From NCBI GenBank assembly GCA_050015495.1, contig JBEKBH010000005.1, forward strand, positions 83,670 through 147,669: DNA of 64,000 nt, read 5' to 3'. The position numbers and the translations under genes were made by a program. The notes beneath the pieces are model-generated. The model made no database searches, was not told the origin of the DNA, and saw only the letters and a list, made by a program, of their open reading frames with translations. Positions 25,512 to 34,182 of the stretch are shown piece by piece. This stretch comes from Palsa-1439 sp050015495. Lineage in GTDB: Bacteria; Verrucomicrobiota; Verrucomicrobiia; Palsa-1439. Position 1 is the first letter of the stretch; the number at the start of each line of letters is the position of its first letter.

Positions 25512-27851
25512 TCACTTCTCCGTCATCGTCCGCCACACCCTCTCCGGCGTCGCTGGCAGCACGCGCACCGGTTTGCCTATCGCATCGTAGATGGCCGACA
25601 TGACGGCGGGGCCGCAGGCAATCAACGGCGGTTCGCCCACGCCGCGCGCGCCGAACGGGCCGCCGGGATCGGGATTCTCCAGCACGATGCATTCGATCTC
25701 CGGCACGTCGCGAATCGTCGGCAAAATATAATCCGTGAACCCGGGGTTCATGATCCGGCCGTCTTTCATCACCACTTCTTCCATCAACACCATGCCGATC
25801 CCCTGCGTCACGCCGCCCTGGATCTGCCCCAACACCTGGTCGGGATTGATGGCTTTGCCCACGTCGTGGCAGGCGACGTACCGCTCGATCTTCACCTCGC
25901 CGGTCTCGGTATCAACCAGCACCTGGCAGGCGTGGCTCCCAAACAGGTACGTCACAAACGCCCGCATGCTCTGGCCCGTCGCCGTGTCCTCGGGCATCGT
26001 CGGCGGCTTGTACAAACTCGACGCGTCCAGCGAAAACCCCCGCCGCTTACCCTCGCGCGCCAGTTCGCGGAGCGTCAGCCGCTTCTTCGGATGAAACACA
26101 TTGAACGCCTCGCCGTTCTCGATCTTGATTTCGTACACCAGTTCCCCGAGACGCGCCGCGGCGATGTCCTGGAGCTGCTTCTTGAGTTCCGCCGCCGCCA
26201 GTTGCACCGCCGAACCCGTGAAATACGTCTGCCGGGTCGCGGACGAACTACCCGATTCCGGCGTCAACTTCGTGTCGCCCAAAATCAGTCGCACCCGCTC
26301 CAGCGGCACGCCGACTTCCTCCGCCACGATCTGCGCGATCATGTTGGTCAGCCCTTGGCCAACGTCCACCGCGCTCGAGTACACCTCGACCGTCCCGTCG
26401 GCGGTCAGTTTGCACCGCGCCCGCGAGGCGTCGGGGAACCCGTCGCCGTAGCCCAGACCGAAACAGATCACGCTCACGCCGTAGCCGCGCTTGAGATGCG
26501 GCGCCGCCGTCTCGTAACTTCGGTTCTTCCAGTCAATCTTCTTCAGCACGGCCTCAAAACATTCGACGCCGGTCGCATGCGGCACGATCTGGCCCGTGGT
26601 CACCGCGTCGCCCGAGCGGATGAGGTTTTTCATGCGCAACTCGGTCTTGTCCATCCCCAGCTTCGCCGCGAGCCGGTCCATCAATCCTTCGTACGCAATC
26701 GCCGTCTGCGCCGCGCCGAACCCGCGCATCGCGCCGCACGGGTTGTTGTTGGTGAACACGCCGATGACGTCCACCCACACATTCGGCACCTTGTACGGGC
26801 CCGTCGCGTGGCTGGACGCCTTGCGCATCACCGCGACGCCCGTCGACGCGTACGCGCCCTTGTCCACATAAAACGTAATTTGCGCCGCGACCAGCGTGCC
26901 GTCCTGTTTCGCGCCGAGCTTGTAGTGGATCCGGATCGGATGCCGCTTGTGCCGCGCGATCATCGACTCGCTCCGCGAATACCGCAGGCACACGGTCTTC
27001 CCCTTGAGCTGGAGCGCCGCCAGGCCGAGATAAATCTGGATCGAGATGTCCTCGCGTCCGCCAAACGCGCCGCCCGTCGCCGGCTGGATGATCCGCAGTT
27101 TCTCCAGCGGCAACCCGACTGCCAGCGCAATCAACCGCCGTTCCTCATGCAGCCATTGACCCGACACCTCGATGGTCAGCATCTGGCCGTCATAGCGCGC
27201 CCGGCCCGCTTCGAGATCGAGAAACGCGTGGTCCACCGTCTGTGTCTGGATGATGTCCTCGACCACCACGTCGGCCTCGCGCATCGCGGCGGGCACATCG
27301 CCCTTGCGCAGATGTTTCTCGCCGAGAACGTTCCCCTCCGCGTGGATCTTCGGCGCATCGGGTTTGAGCGCGTCTTCCATCGTGAGAATGTTCGGCAACG
27401 GTTTGTAATCCACCACGATTTTCTTCAACGCTTCGATGGCGGTTTCTTCCGTTCTGGCGACAACGACCGCGAGCGCGTCGCCCAGGTAACGGACTTTTCG
27501 GCTGCACAACACTTCCTGGTCGCGGCGTATCAAGCCATGCAGGTTCGTGCCCGGCACATCGCCGTGGGTAATCACGGCGACAACGCCGGGAAGTTTCTTC
27601 GCCTCCCGCGTGTCAATGCCGTGTATCTCGGCATGGGGATGGGCGGCCCGCAGCACCTTGGCAAACAGGAATTTCTTGTCGAACAGGTCCTGGCCGTACT
27701 TCGTCTCGCCCGTCGCTTTGCCGACCGCATCCAGCCGCTCGGCGGGTTTGCCGACGACTTTCGTCGGCCCGCTCTCGTACGCCGAGGAACTCTTGCTCGC
27801 CACGTGATGTTTGGCGACCGCCTCTTCGAGGTTGTCTGTCGGTTGGCTCAC
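25512..27851 (-). CDS. Molybdenum hydroxylase large (molybdopterin) subunit, xanthine dehydrogenase family
   Basis: 779 residues, the Moco-binding subunit of a three-subunit hydroxylase that inserts oxygen from water into purines or related heterocycles or aldehydes. GGAFGGREDI is the glycine-rich cofactor loop and GARGVGEPP near the C-terminus holds the catalytic glutamate of the family. FAKVLRAAHPHAEI near residue 65 is the usual domain start. It follows the iron-sulfur subunit with a 4-nt overlap. The divergent ygeY gene hints at purine-linked metabolism, but the substrate is not proven. Confidence 0.93.
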   Translation of the reverse strand: MSQPTDNLEEAVAKHHVASKSSSAYESGPTKVVGKPAERLDAVGKATGETKYGQDLFDKKFLFAKVLRAAHPHAEIHGIDTREAKKLPGVVAVITHGDVPGTNLHGLIRRDQEVLCSRKVRYLGDALAVVVARTEETAIEALKKIVVDYKPLPNILTMEDALKPDAPKIHAEGNVLGEKHLRKGDVPAAMREADVVVEDIIQTQTVDHAFLDLEAGRARYDGQMLTIEVSGQWLHEERRLIALAVGLPLEKLRIIQPATGGAFGGREDISIQIYLGLAALQLKGKTVCLRYSRSESMIARHKRHPIRIHYKLGAKQDGTLVAAQITFYVDKGAYASTGVAVMRKASSHATGPYKVPNVWVDVIGVFTNNNPCGAMRGFGAAQTAIAYEGLMDRLAAKLGMDKTELRMKNLIRSGDAVTTGQIVPHATGVECFEAVLKKIDWKNRSYETAAPHLKRGYGVSVICFGLGYGDGFPDASRARCKLTADGTVEVYSSAVDVGQGLTNMIAQIVAEEVGVPLERVRLILGDTKLTPESGSSSATRQTYFTGSAVQLAAAELKKQLQDIAAARLGELVYEIKIENGEAFNVFHPKKRLTLRELAREGKRRGFSLDASSLYKPPTMPEDTATGQSMRAFVTYLFGSHACQVLVDTETGEVKIERYVACHDVGKAINPDQVLGQIQGGVTQGIGMVLMEEVVMKDGRIMNPGFTDYILPTIRDVPEIECIVLENPDPGGPFGARGVGEPPLIACGPAVMSAIYDAIGKPVRVLPATPERVWRTMTEK

Positions 27852-28366
27852 TTCTTCTTCAACCCCATTTCGTCCGCGGCGAGTTCACAGGCGCGCAGGA
27901 TCTTGCTGTAGCCCGTGCACCGGCAAATATTTCCTTCCATCCCGACGAGAAACTCCTCGCGCGTCGGGTGCGGATTCTCGGTGAGCAACGCTTTCGCGGC
28001 GACGATCAGGCCCGGCGTGCAATAGCCGCACTGCACCGCCCCGCACTCGACGAATTTCCGCTGGATCACATCGAGCTTCGTGTGGCGCGCGAAACCTTCA
28101 ATGGTCGTTACGTTGCGGTCCTGCACCTGCGGCGTCAACATCAGGCACGAATTCATCGGCTTGCCGTCCACGAGCACGTAACAACTGCCGCATTCGCCTT
28201 CGAGGCACGCGCCCTTCGTGCCGGTCAATCCCATCTCGATCCGCAGAAAATCCAGCAGCGTCTGTGTCGGCTGCACCGTGGCGGACACTTTCTTGCCGTT
28301 CAGGGTGAACCGGAGTGGCCACAGGCCGGCAGTCGCTACTGGAATCTTCTTCCGCGCCTTCTTCAT
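27848..28366 (-). CDS. Molybdenum hydroxylase small [2Fe-2S] subunit
   Basis: 172 residues. Plant-type ferredoxin cluster CLEGECGSCYVLVDGKPMNSC and the C-terminal helical cluster CGAVQCGYCTPG with CRCTGY bind two [2Fe-2S] centres that pass electrons from Moco to FAD. The ATG at 28366 overlaps the FAD subunit stop (ATGA); a longer reading from 28666 is a shadow of the FAD gene. The basic start MKKARKKIP is not a signal peptide, so the enzyme is cytoplasmic. Confidence 0.94.
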   Translation of the reverse strand: MKKARKKIPVATAGLWPLRFTLNGKKVSATVQPTQTLLDFLRIEMGLTGTKGACLEGECGSCYVLVDGKPMNSCLMLTPQVQDRNVTTIEGFARHTKLDVIQRKFVECGAVQCGYCTPGLIVAAKALLTENPHPTREEFLVGMEGNICRCTGYSKILRACELAADEMGLKKK

Positions 28367-29169
28367 GCGTTCACCAGATTCTCCAACAATCGCCGCACCA
28401 TCACCCCCGACAGATGCACCTTGTAATCCGCGCTCGCCCGATGGTCGGTGATGGGCTTGATCTCGCCGCGGACGATGTGCGCCGCCTGCCGGATCGTACC
28501 CGCATTCAGGCCGTTCTTCGCCAGGAACGTCTCCGCATGGTAACAGCGCATCGGCGTGGCCGCGACCGATGCCAGCGCGATGCGCGTTTCGTTCTTCGGC
28601 GTGATCGCCACCGCCGCCGCTACGATCGAGATATTCATCGCGCCGCGTTTGCCGCTCTTGGCCCAATCGCTTTTGTAATTCGTTGGCACGATGATCTTCG
28701 TAATCATCTCGTCGTCGGCGAGCATCGTCCGGCGGTACGCCAGGAAGAATTTATCCAGCGGCATCCGCCGCGCCCCGCGAACACTGGTCAATTCCACTTC
28801 CGCGTCGAGCGCCAGCAAGGCGGTGGAACCGTCACCGGCGGGCGACGCCGTGGCGAGATTGCCGGCGAGCGTGCCGAGTTCGCGGATGCCCGGGCCGCCG
28901 ACGCTGAGCGACGCCTGCGCGAGACAGCGGATCGGCAGCTTCCCGGTCTGGGCGTAGGTGACGTTGCCAGCCAGTTCCCACGTGCCGTTGTGCTGATGGA
29001 CGGCGCGCAATTCGGGAATGTGGGTGAGGTCGATGAAGTGCTCGGGCGCGGCCTTCCCGTGGTTCATCAGGACGACGATGTCCGTGCCGCCGGCAATGAA
29101 CGCGCCGCGTTCCTTCAGTTCCGCTTTGAACCCGAGAGCTTCCTGAATGTTCTTCGGCTGGTAGAACAC
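28363..29169 (-). CDS. Molybdenum hydroxylase FAD-binding subunit
   Basis: 268 residues, slightly short for the family (about 290). AFIAGGTDIVVLMNHGK is the first FAD motif and GGPGIRELGTLAGNLATASPAGDG the second, both well conserved. First gene of the operon FAD-FeS-Mo. It is divergent from ygeY with a 124-nt gap carrying a short dyad and a plausible promoter for ygeY. Confidence 0.93.
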   Translation of the reverse strand: MFYQPKNIQEALGFKAELKERGAFIAGGTDIVVLMNHGKAAPEHFIDLTHIPELRAVHQHNGTWELAGNVTYAQTGKLPIRCLAQASLSVGGPGIRELGTLAGNLATASPAGDGSTALLALDAEVELTSVRGARRMPLDKFFLAYRRTMLADDEMITKIIVPTNYKSDWAKSGKRGAMNISIVAAAVAITPKNETRIALASVAATPMRCYHAETFLAKNGLNAGTIRQAAHIVRGEIKPITDHRASADYKVHLSGVMVRRLLENLVNA

Positions 29170-29180
29170 GGGCGCATTAT

Positions 29181-29198
29181 GTCAACGAATTTGTTGAC
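29181..29198. promoter_or_regulatory. GTCAAC-6-GTTGAC dyad between hydroxylase operon and ygeY
   Basis: Perfect 6-bp arms with a 6-nt centre, 11 nt upstream of the FAD gene ATG and overlapping the -35 of the ygeY promoter, a position from which one regulator could control both directions. Confidence 0.4.
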
Positions 29199-29222
29199 GG
29201 GCAAGAGTCAAAATACTACAAC
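29194..29222 (+). promoter_or_regulatory. Possible ygeY promoter
   Basis: TTGACG (29194-29199), 17 nt, TACAAC (29217-29222); start predicted near 29229, about 65 nt before the ATG. Confidence 0.4.
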
Positions 29223-29293
29223 GAACGCAGCCACCGCGTGAGGTCGCGTACCGCGCCCAACGCGGTCACGCGACGAAAGGATTTCTACCGATC

Positions 29294-30517
29294 ATGACCA
29301 CTTCCGCCGAGCGATTGCGCCGCACCGTCAAGTCGTACGAAAAGGACATCGTCAGGTTTTCGCGCGACCTCATCGCCATCCCCGGATTCAGCGGGACCGA
29401 GGGCAACGTCTGCAAACGCATCGCCCGGGAAATGCGCAAAGTCGGCTTCGACAAGGTTTGGTTCGATAAGATGGGCAATGTCATCGGCCAGATCGGCCGC
29501 GGCCGGACGAAAATCATGATCGATTCCCACGTGGACACCGTCCACGTCGGTGACCGCAGCGCGTGGAAATGGGACCCGTTCAAGGGCAAGTTCGCCAACG
29601 GCAAGATTTACGGGCGCGGCTCCTGCGACCAGAAGACGTCCGTCGCCTCGATGGTCTACGCGGGCAAGGCGATCAAGCAGTTGAAACTCACCGGCGATTA
29701 CACCTTGTGGGTTGTCGGCAGCGTCATGGAAGAAGACTGCGACGGCCTGTGCATGCTCCACGTCATCGAGAAGGAAAGGATGGTGCCCGATTACGTGGTC
29801 ATTACCGAGCCGACGAACCTTGGCGTCTATCGCGGTCATCGTGGCCGGATGGAGATCAAGGTGGTCGTCAAGGGCCGCTCGTGCCACGGCTCCGACCCGT
29901 CGCGTGGCGACAATCCCGTCACCAAGATGGCCGACATCGTCAAGGACATCGACAAGCTCAACCAGCGCGGACTCAAACACGACAAGTTCCTCGGCAAGGG
30001 TACGGTGTGCGTCAGTTGCATCGAATGCAAGACTCCGTCGCAATGCTCGGTACCCGATGAGTGCACCATTTACCTCGACCGACGCATGACCAGGGGCGAA
30101 ACGCCGCAGTCGTCCGTGAAGGAAATCCAGGCGTTGCCATCCGTCAAGAAGGCGAAGGGCAAAGTCGAGATATTGCACTACGATGCGACGGCGTGGACGG
30201 GATTGAAGGTCGGCCAGGAGAAGTTCTTCCCGACGTGGGTGTTTGAAGAGAACCATCCTTTGGTGCGGGCCGGCGTGAAAGCCGCGACGCTCGCGCTGGG
30301 CAAGATGCCGCGCGTCAGCCGCTGGACGTTTTCCACCAATGGCGTTGCCACCGCGGGCCGTCACAACATCCCAACCATCGGTTTCGGTCCGCAGAACGAA
30401 ATCTACGCCCATACCGTGGACGAATTCGTCCCCGTGGCCGCCCTCATCAAAGCGACGACGTTTTACGCGGCGATTCCGCAAATTATTCTGGCGGAGACGC
30501 GCGGCAAAAGGCGGTAG
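29294..30517 (+). CDS. ygeY: YgeY-family M20 metallohydrolase (selenium/purine-metabolism-linked)
   Basis: 407 residues, a soluble dinuclear zinc peptidase-like hydrolase. Metal ligands are visible in MIDSHVDTV (His, Asp), GRGSCDQK (bridging Asp), MEEDCDG (Glu-Glu) and EIYAHTVDEF (final His). The long central segment with GRSCHGSDPSRGDNP is the dimerisation domain. The whole length matches the YgeY family, which in enterobacteria and clostridia sits in gene clusters with molybdenum hydroxylases, just as here. The precise substrate of YgeY is not known. AAAGG lies about 13 nt before the ATG. Confidence 0.88.
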   Translation: MTTSAERLRRTVKSYEKDIVRFSRDLIAIPGFSGTEGNVCKRIAREMRKVGFDKVWFDKMGNVIGQIGRGRTKIMIDSHVDTVHVGDRSAWKWDPFKGKFANGKIYGRGSCDQKTSVASMVYAGKAIKQLKLTGDYTLWVVGSVMEEDCDGLCMLHVIEKERMVPDYVVITEPTNLGVYRGHRGRMEIKVVVKGRSCHGSDPSRGDNPVTKMADIVKDIDKLNQRGLKHDKFLGKGTVCVSCIECKTPSQCSVPDECTIYLDRRMTRGETPQSSVKEIQALPSVKKAKGKVEILHYDATAWTGLKVGQEKFFPTWVFEENHPLVRAGVKAATLALGKMPRVSRWTFSTNGVATAGRHNIPTIGFGPQNEIYAHTVDEFVPVAALIKATTFYAAIPQIILAETRGKRR

Positions 30518-30644
30518 ACCGCCGACCGTCGACGCGCCGAAATGTTGGGGCGCTCAACGTAATGACAAAAGCGTCTCAGTCCGTGATTCAAAGGAAGCGC
30601 GTCCTGCCCAATCTCTCGCGCGCGGCACGGCTCATTTGCTGGAC

Positions 30645-30673
30645 TTGACTTGTAGACGGAATGACTCTACAAA
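30645..30673 (+). promoter_or_regulatory. Promoter of the secreted-protein gene
   Basis: TTGACT (30645-30650), 17 nt, TACAAA (30668-30673). The start predicted near 30680 lies after the ATG at 30661 and so rules that codon out. Confidence 0.55.
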
Positions 30674-30699
30674 AGCTTATGGAAAGACGGGGGACTACT

Positions 30700-31344
30700 G
30701 TGAAAATGAAGACAACCCATTGTACATCCATTCTCATCGCGGTGCTGGCACTGGTGACGACCGCTATGCCGTTGCCGGCCGCCGTCAAGGTCGACACCGC
30801 TCAGCCGATCGAGACCATGGTCGCGTTTCGGGTTGCCGGGACCAGTTATATCACCGCGATCCCGAGCAATACCTTGGTACTGACTTCCGGCAAGCTCGGA
30901 AACAAGGAGAAGTTTGCCATTATCGATATCACCGGTGGCAATCTTCAGGATGGAGATGAGGTTCGGATCCGTTACGCTCCACACGGGGGGACGGACCCGG
31001 ACACGACGAAGTCCAGTTACTGGCTGGAAAACAATGCGGGAATCAGGCGCGGCCATGATGGCGATGTATTCAAACTCAAACGGGTGGACACGAAATTCGC
31101 GCTGGTGACACCAACCGGGAAATTTGTGGCGCCGCCGCCCAAGAGTGGCGATGCACTGGGCGTATCCGCCAAGCAGGACGGGGCGCTACTCGTGGAAATC
31201 ATTGATCTCAAAACCGGGGCTTCCGTTATCCCGCCTGCAGCCCAGCCGGCGTCGGACTCGACGGCTCCGACGTCACCATCAACTCCGGAAAACACCGGAA
31301 CTGCCTCGCCAGCGCCGGCCACGGACAAGCCGGCCACGCAGTAA
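30700..31344 (+). CDS. Secreted protein of unknown function with Pro/Thr-rich tail
   Basis: About 214 residues. A signal peptide (TSILIAVLALVTTAMPLPAA) is followed by a beta-rich domain (about residues 30-150, GNLQDGDEVRIRYAPHGGTD) and a low-complexity tail of Pro, Thr, Ser and Ala with no anchor. The GTG at 30700 has GGGGGA 6 nt upstream; the ATG at 30706 is two codons on; an earlier ATG at 30661 lies inside the promoter. No family recognised. It stands alone between ygeY and the convergent anti-sigma gene. Confidence 0.7.
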   Translation: MKMKTTHCTSILIAVLALVTTAMPLPAAVKVDTAQPIETMVAFRVAGTSYITAIPSNTLVLTSGKLGNKEKFAIIDITGGNLQDGDEVRIRYAPHGGTDPDTTKSSYWLENNAGIRRGHDGDVFKLKRVDTKFALVTPTGKFVAPPPKSGDALGVSAKQDGALLVEIIDLKTGASVIPPAAQPASDSTAPTSPSTPENTGTASPAPATDKPATQ

Positions 31345-31410
31345 CGGATCACAATTCGAGAACGTGGGGCCGCACCGATAAGTTGCGCGTGGACATCGCG
31401 ACTGCCGAAT

Positions 31411-32145
31411 TTACGGTAGATACTTCCGGAGGTACGCTTCATCCCCTTGCGCGGTGAACAGGTACGTCTTGCCGTCCTGGCTCCAAACCGCGGTCGTGAC
31501 CGCATCCACCATCTGGACGCGCGGAGTTGTGGTAGCGGGTGGGTTGGGTAGCGCGGCGTTATCCACGACGAACAACCACAAGCCGCGACCGCTTTCCCGC
31601 ATGCAAGCCAGGTCGACTTTATGCCCGTGCCACTCGAGCGCGCCGCCGCCGACGACGGTGACGTTGCGGAGTGTATCGGGCACGATGAAGTCGGTCGGCC
31701 AGCCCTTCTGGGCGAGCACTTGGCGCAACTCGTCGAAACTTCTGGCTTGGGCGACCATCGGGTACGGGCCGGTGACATACCGCACCATGGTCATCTGGTA
31801 CGTCCCAAGTCCATACCGGCTGGTCTGGCGGAACGTCCGATAGCGGGCAAGTCCCAGAACAACAATGACGACAGCCGCAGCCGCCAGAACAAGCCTTCGC
31901 CACCCAAAGTCTACTCGCACAATCTGGCGTTCGCCCAGGATGCGCTCCTTGAGATCGGATGGCACAGGCATGTCTCGGAGCCCCGTGCGAATCATCGCGT
32001 CCGCCCGCTGCTGTTGTTCGAACCAGACAGCCAATTCCGGATCGCTCTCGGCCAGCCGCAACGCCTCGGCGATCTGGGGATCGACAGCATCATCGCTCCC
32101 CGGTTGGTAGCCGAGCAGAATCTCTTTGGCCTGCTCTCTATCCAT
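31411..32145 (-). CDS. Membrane-anchored anti-sigma factor
   Basis: 244 residues. A cytoplasmic N-terminal helical part (about 1-80) has no clear HxxxCxxC zinc motif; one membrane helix (LVLAAAAVVIVVLGLA, about residues 84-99) leads to a periplasmic beta-rich domain ending YLRKYLP. The start MDREQAK at 32145 overlaps the sigma gene stop by 8 nt and has GGGAG 5 nt upstream; a start at 32166 is the alternative. Position after an ECF sigma gene and topology make an anti-sigma role likely. Confidence 0.8.
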   Translation of the reverse strand: MDREQAKEILLGYQPGSDDAVDPQIAEALRLAESDPELAVWFEQQQRADAMIRTGLRDMPVPSDLKERILGERQIVRVDFGWRRLVLAAAAVVIVVLGLARYRTFRQTSRYGLGTYQMTMVRYVTGPYPMVAQARSFDELRQVLAQKGWPTDFIVPDTLRNVTVVGGGALEWHGHKVDLACMRESGRGLWLFVVDNAALPNPPATTTPRVQMVDAVTTAVWSQDGKTYLFTAQGDEAYLRKYLP

Positions 32146-32692
32146 GGGGCTCCCGTGGTTTGTCAATTGGCCGTGATGATCTCTCCGTCAGAATTTCGTA
32201 CAAGTGGCACTTGCCGCGGGCGATCCGTGATTGCACGGTGCCCACGGGAATGTCGAGGATTTCCGCGATTTCCTTGTACGTGTAGTCGTCCAGATAAAAC
32301 AGGGTCAGTGGGGCGCGAAACACTTCATTGATCTGCGCGAGCGCCTCGAGCACCGTCGCCGAATCGAGCCGCTCGACGCTCACGGGGGGAACCGTCGGAA
32401 GCTCACTGGCGACCGCGTCGAGTTCGTGATGCGGGAAACGCGCGCTCCGGCGGCGTGCCTGCAGAAATTCGCGGTGCAATGTCGTGAACAGCCACGTCTT
32501 GGCCTTCGAGGGGTCACGCAACTGATGCCCCTTGTTGGCCCACTTCAAGAAGGTTTGTTGGGTCAAATCGCCGGCCTCCGCCTCGTCATGCGTAAGATTG
32601 TAGGCAAACTGGTACAATCGCCTGTAGTGTTGCTCCACCAGCACCTCGAAATCCGGCGCAGGCAAAGCGGAGTTTTCCATCTCCTCATCCAT
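32138..32692 (-). CDS. ECF RNA polymerase sigma factor
   Basis: 184 residues. Region 2 is EVLVEQHYRRLYQFAYNLTHDEAEAGDLTQQTF with the AEDLTQ-type signature; region 4 is LTLFYLDDYTYKEIAEILDIPVGTVQSRIARGK with a canonical helix-turn-helix. The ATG at 32692 gives the usual ECF length; the open frame extends 59 codons further without a good start. Followed directly by its anti-sigma factor. Target promoters are unknown. Confidence 0.92.
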   Translation of the reverse strand: MDEEMENSALPAPDFEVLVEQHYRRLYQFAYNLTHDEAEAGDLTQQTFLKWANKGHQLRDPSKAKTWLFTTLHREFLQARRRSARFPHHELDAVASELPTVPPVSVERLDSATVLEALAQINEVFRAPLTLFYLDDYTYKEIAEILDIPVGTVQSRIARGKCHLYEILTERSSRPIDKPREPHG

Positions 32693-33002
32693 AAGAGGCG
32701 TCGTCGCCGCCTTTTGTTCCGGTAATGCCGAACCCTCCCTATTGTCGTGGAGCGATGGCGCCCCCGCAACTCGAAAAGCATCCGGGAACAAAGTCGTCTT
32801 CGGCGCATCACATTGGTCAGATAGGACGCAAAATTGGGCATGTTCATGTTGATTTGCCGGGCGCTGCAACCGTTGCCGTTCGTGAGGAGAAAAATCGACC
32901 CTCGCGGGTCACATCGCCAATCAACGTCGTCCTTCGGGGGGCGGTCGTTCTCCTCGGCGCGGACAGCGGCGCCCGGCATGTAATAGCTTCCGGCTTCGGG
33001 TT

Positions 33003-33029
33003 CGGCGGGGGGTTGTACAACCCCCGCCG
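33003..33029. repeat. Strong GC hairpin CGGCGGGGG-TTGTACAA-CCCCCGCCG
   Basis: A 27-nt near-perfect palindrome with a single bulged G, in the 460-nt gap between the divergent sigma gene and the STAS gene. No T-run on either side, so it is not an ordinary terminator. It may be an operator or a leader structure. Nothing else in 32693-33156 looks like a gene; an open frame extending upstream of the STAS start crosses this hairpin and is not believed. Confidence 0.5.
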
Positions 33030-33156
33030 AAAGGGTGTGCAGAATCGTTCCGCTTGCCTGCCAAAATTGTTCCCCCCGGCCGAATTCTGCGCGGCAGATG
33101 CGCCCGGCTCCGTCTGGGGCACATCCCATGCTCTGCCAACAGGGTGGACGACGAAC

Positions 33157-33525
33157 ATGCAAGAGCTACAGTTCAAAATGTATCGAACCGGCAGCGCGGA
33201 GGTCATCGAGATGGCCGGAGCGGTCGACGCGTTGGCGTTTGCCCAGTTCGCGGCCACGTTGACTCGGACGATGGAAGAGGTCACCCCCTGCATCATCCTC
33301 GAATGCTCGCGGGTCACCTACATCGGCAGCGCCCAGTTGAAGGAACTGATCGGTTTCGCTCACATGGCCCAGGCCCGCGGCGGCGACCTCAAATGCGTCG
33401 GCCTCCCGCAGACCATCCAGCAAGTCGCCAACCTGATCGCCATGGGTGACTTGATCGAGTTCCACGACCATCTGGCCGAGGCCCTCCAGGCATTCCAGCG
33501 TTCAACCGAAACCGTGCCGCAATAG
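33157..33525 (+). CDS. STAS-domain anti-sigma-factor antagonist
   Basis: 122 residues forming one STAS domain: AEVIEMAGAVDALAFAQF, then CIILECSRVTYIGSAQLKEL with the serine (YIGSA) that partner-switching kinases phosphorylate, then GGDLKCVGLPQTIQQVANL. Divergent from the ECF sigma gene 460 nt away. STAS proteins normally act with an HPK-type anti-sigma kinase; none is in the window, so its partner is elsewhere or it works on a different switch. Confidence 0.88.
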   Translation: MQELQFKMYRTGSAEVIEMAGAVDALAFAQFAATLTRTMEEVTPCIILECSRVTYIGSAQLKELIGFAHMAQARGGDLKCVGLPQTIQQVANLIAMGDLIEFHDHLAEALQAFQRSTETVPQ

Positions 33526-33636
33526 AGGTTCTCGACAACGCCGTGGTGCCGGTCACTGGCCCGCCGCGATGATTGCGACCAAGTGCCGGCAACGAACGAA
33601 GCACTCACGGCACGCACGCCAACAATCTCGGCCCAC

Positions 33637-34137
33637 TCAACGCTTGTTCGCCTTGCTCAGCTTGTTGAGGTCGTCGACGATCTTCTGGGCTTCCTCATCC
33701 GTAAACTCCCCCTCGACGAGAAATTGGCCGTTGATGATCCGCTGGTCCACCAGCCAGGCGCTGACGGGATGGTTGTTGATCATCACCACGATGTATTGGC
33801 CCCGCGTCCGCGTCGTCATCTCGTCGAGCGCGATCTCGCCGAGTGGATCAAACCGGAGGAAAATGGCCTTGCCCCCCGCCGTGTTGTACAACTCCGCCGA
33901 CTGCACATCCTGTTCCGTGAGCGTGGGGAAGGGGCTGATGGTCAATTTCGGGCCGCCACGCGGCAACACCACCGTTTGCACGTTCTCCGCCGGCAACGCG
34001 GAGTCCGCTTGTTCGTACAGCCGAACCGTCGTGTCAACGACCGGTCGGTGGAAACCCGGAAGGTTCCCGAATGAGTCGCAGCCCGTCAACAGCCCCGCCA
34101 AAAGCGCGCCGAACACCATCATTTTAAGGGTTTGCAT
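33637..34137 (-). CDS. Lipoprotein with a SecD-head-like domain
   Basis: 166 residues. MQTLKMMVFGALLAGLLTGC is a textbook lipoprotein signal with lipobox LTGC. The C-terminal half, GEIALDEMTTRTRGQYIVVMINNHPVSAWLV ... EGEFTDEEAQKIVDDL, resembles the P1 head subdomain of SecD ('F...T....G..laivldg.v.saP.i......g...i.G.ft.eeA..l...L'), to my reading; this is a motif-level likeness only. The ATG at 34137 has no ribosome site and sits about 2 nt from the predicted transcript start. Confidence 0.75.
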   Translation of the reverse strand: MQTLKMMVFGALLAGLLTGCDSFGNLPGFHRPVVDTTVRLYEQADSALPAENVQTVVLPRGGPKLTISPFPTLTEQDVQSAELYNTAGGKAIFLRFDPLGEIALDEMTTRTRGQYIVVMINNHPVSAWLVDQRIINGQFLVEGEFTDEEAQKIVDDLNKLSKANKR

Positions 34138-34145
34138 CAAACCAC

Positions 34146-34176
34146 ATTGTATGGTAGCCTCCGCAACTCGTACAAT
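34146..34176. promoter_or_regulatory. Symmetrical divergent promoter with interlocked boxes, both transcripts apparently leaderless
   Basis: Plus strand: TTGTAT (34148-34153), 17 nt, TACAAT (34171-34176), predicted start at or next to the ATG at 34183. Minus strand: TTGTAC (34175-34170), 18 nt, TACAAT (34151-34146), predicted start near 34139, next to the ATG at 34137. Each -35 overlaps the opposing -10, and neither ATG has a ribosome site upstream. Confidence 0.6.
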
Positions 34177-34182
34177 ACAATC

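Noticed and set aside
25866..27911. 681-codon plus-strand frame opposite the molybdenum hydroxylase large subunit
   Set aside because: Arg/His-rich shadow of the GC-rich gene on the other strand; no motifs, no ribosome site.
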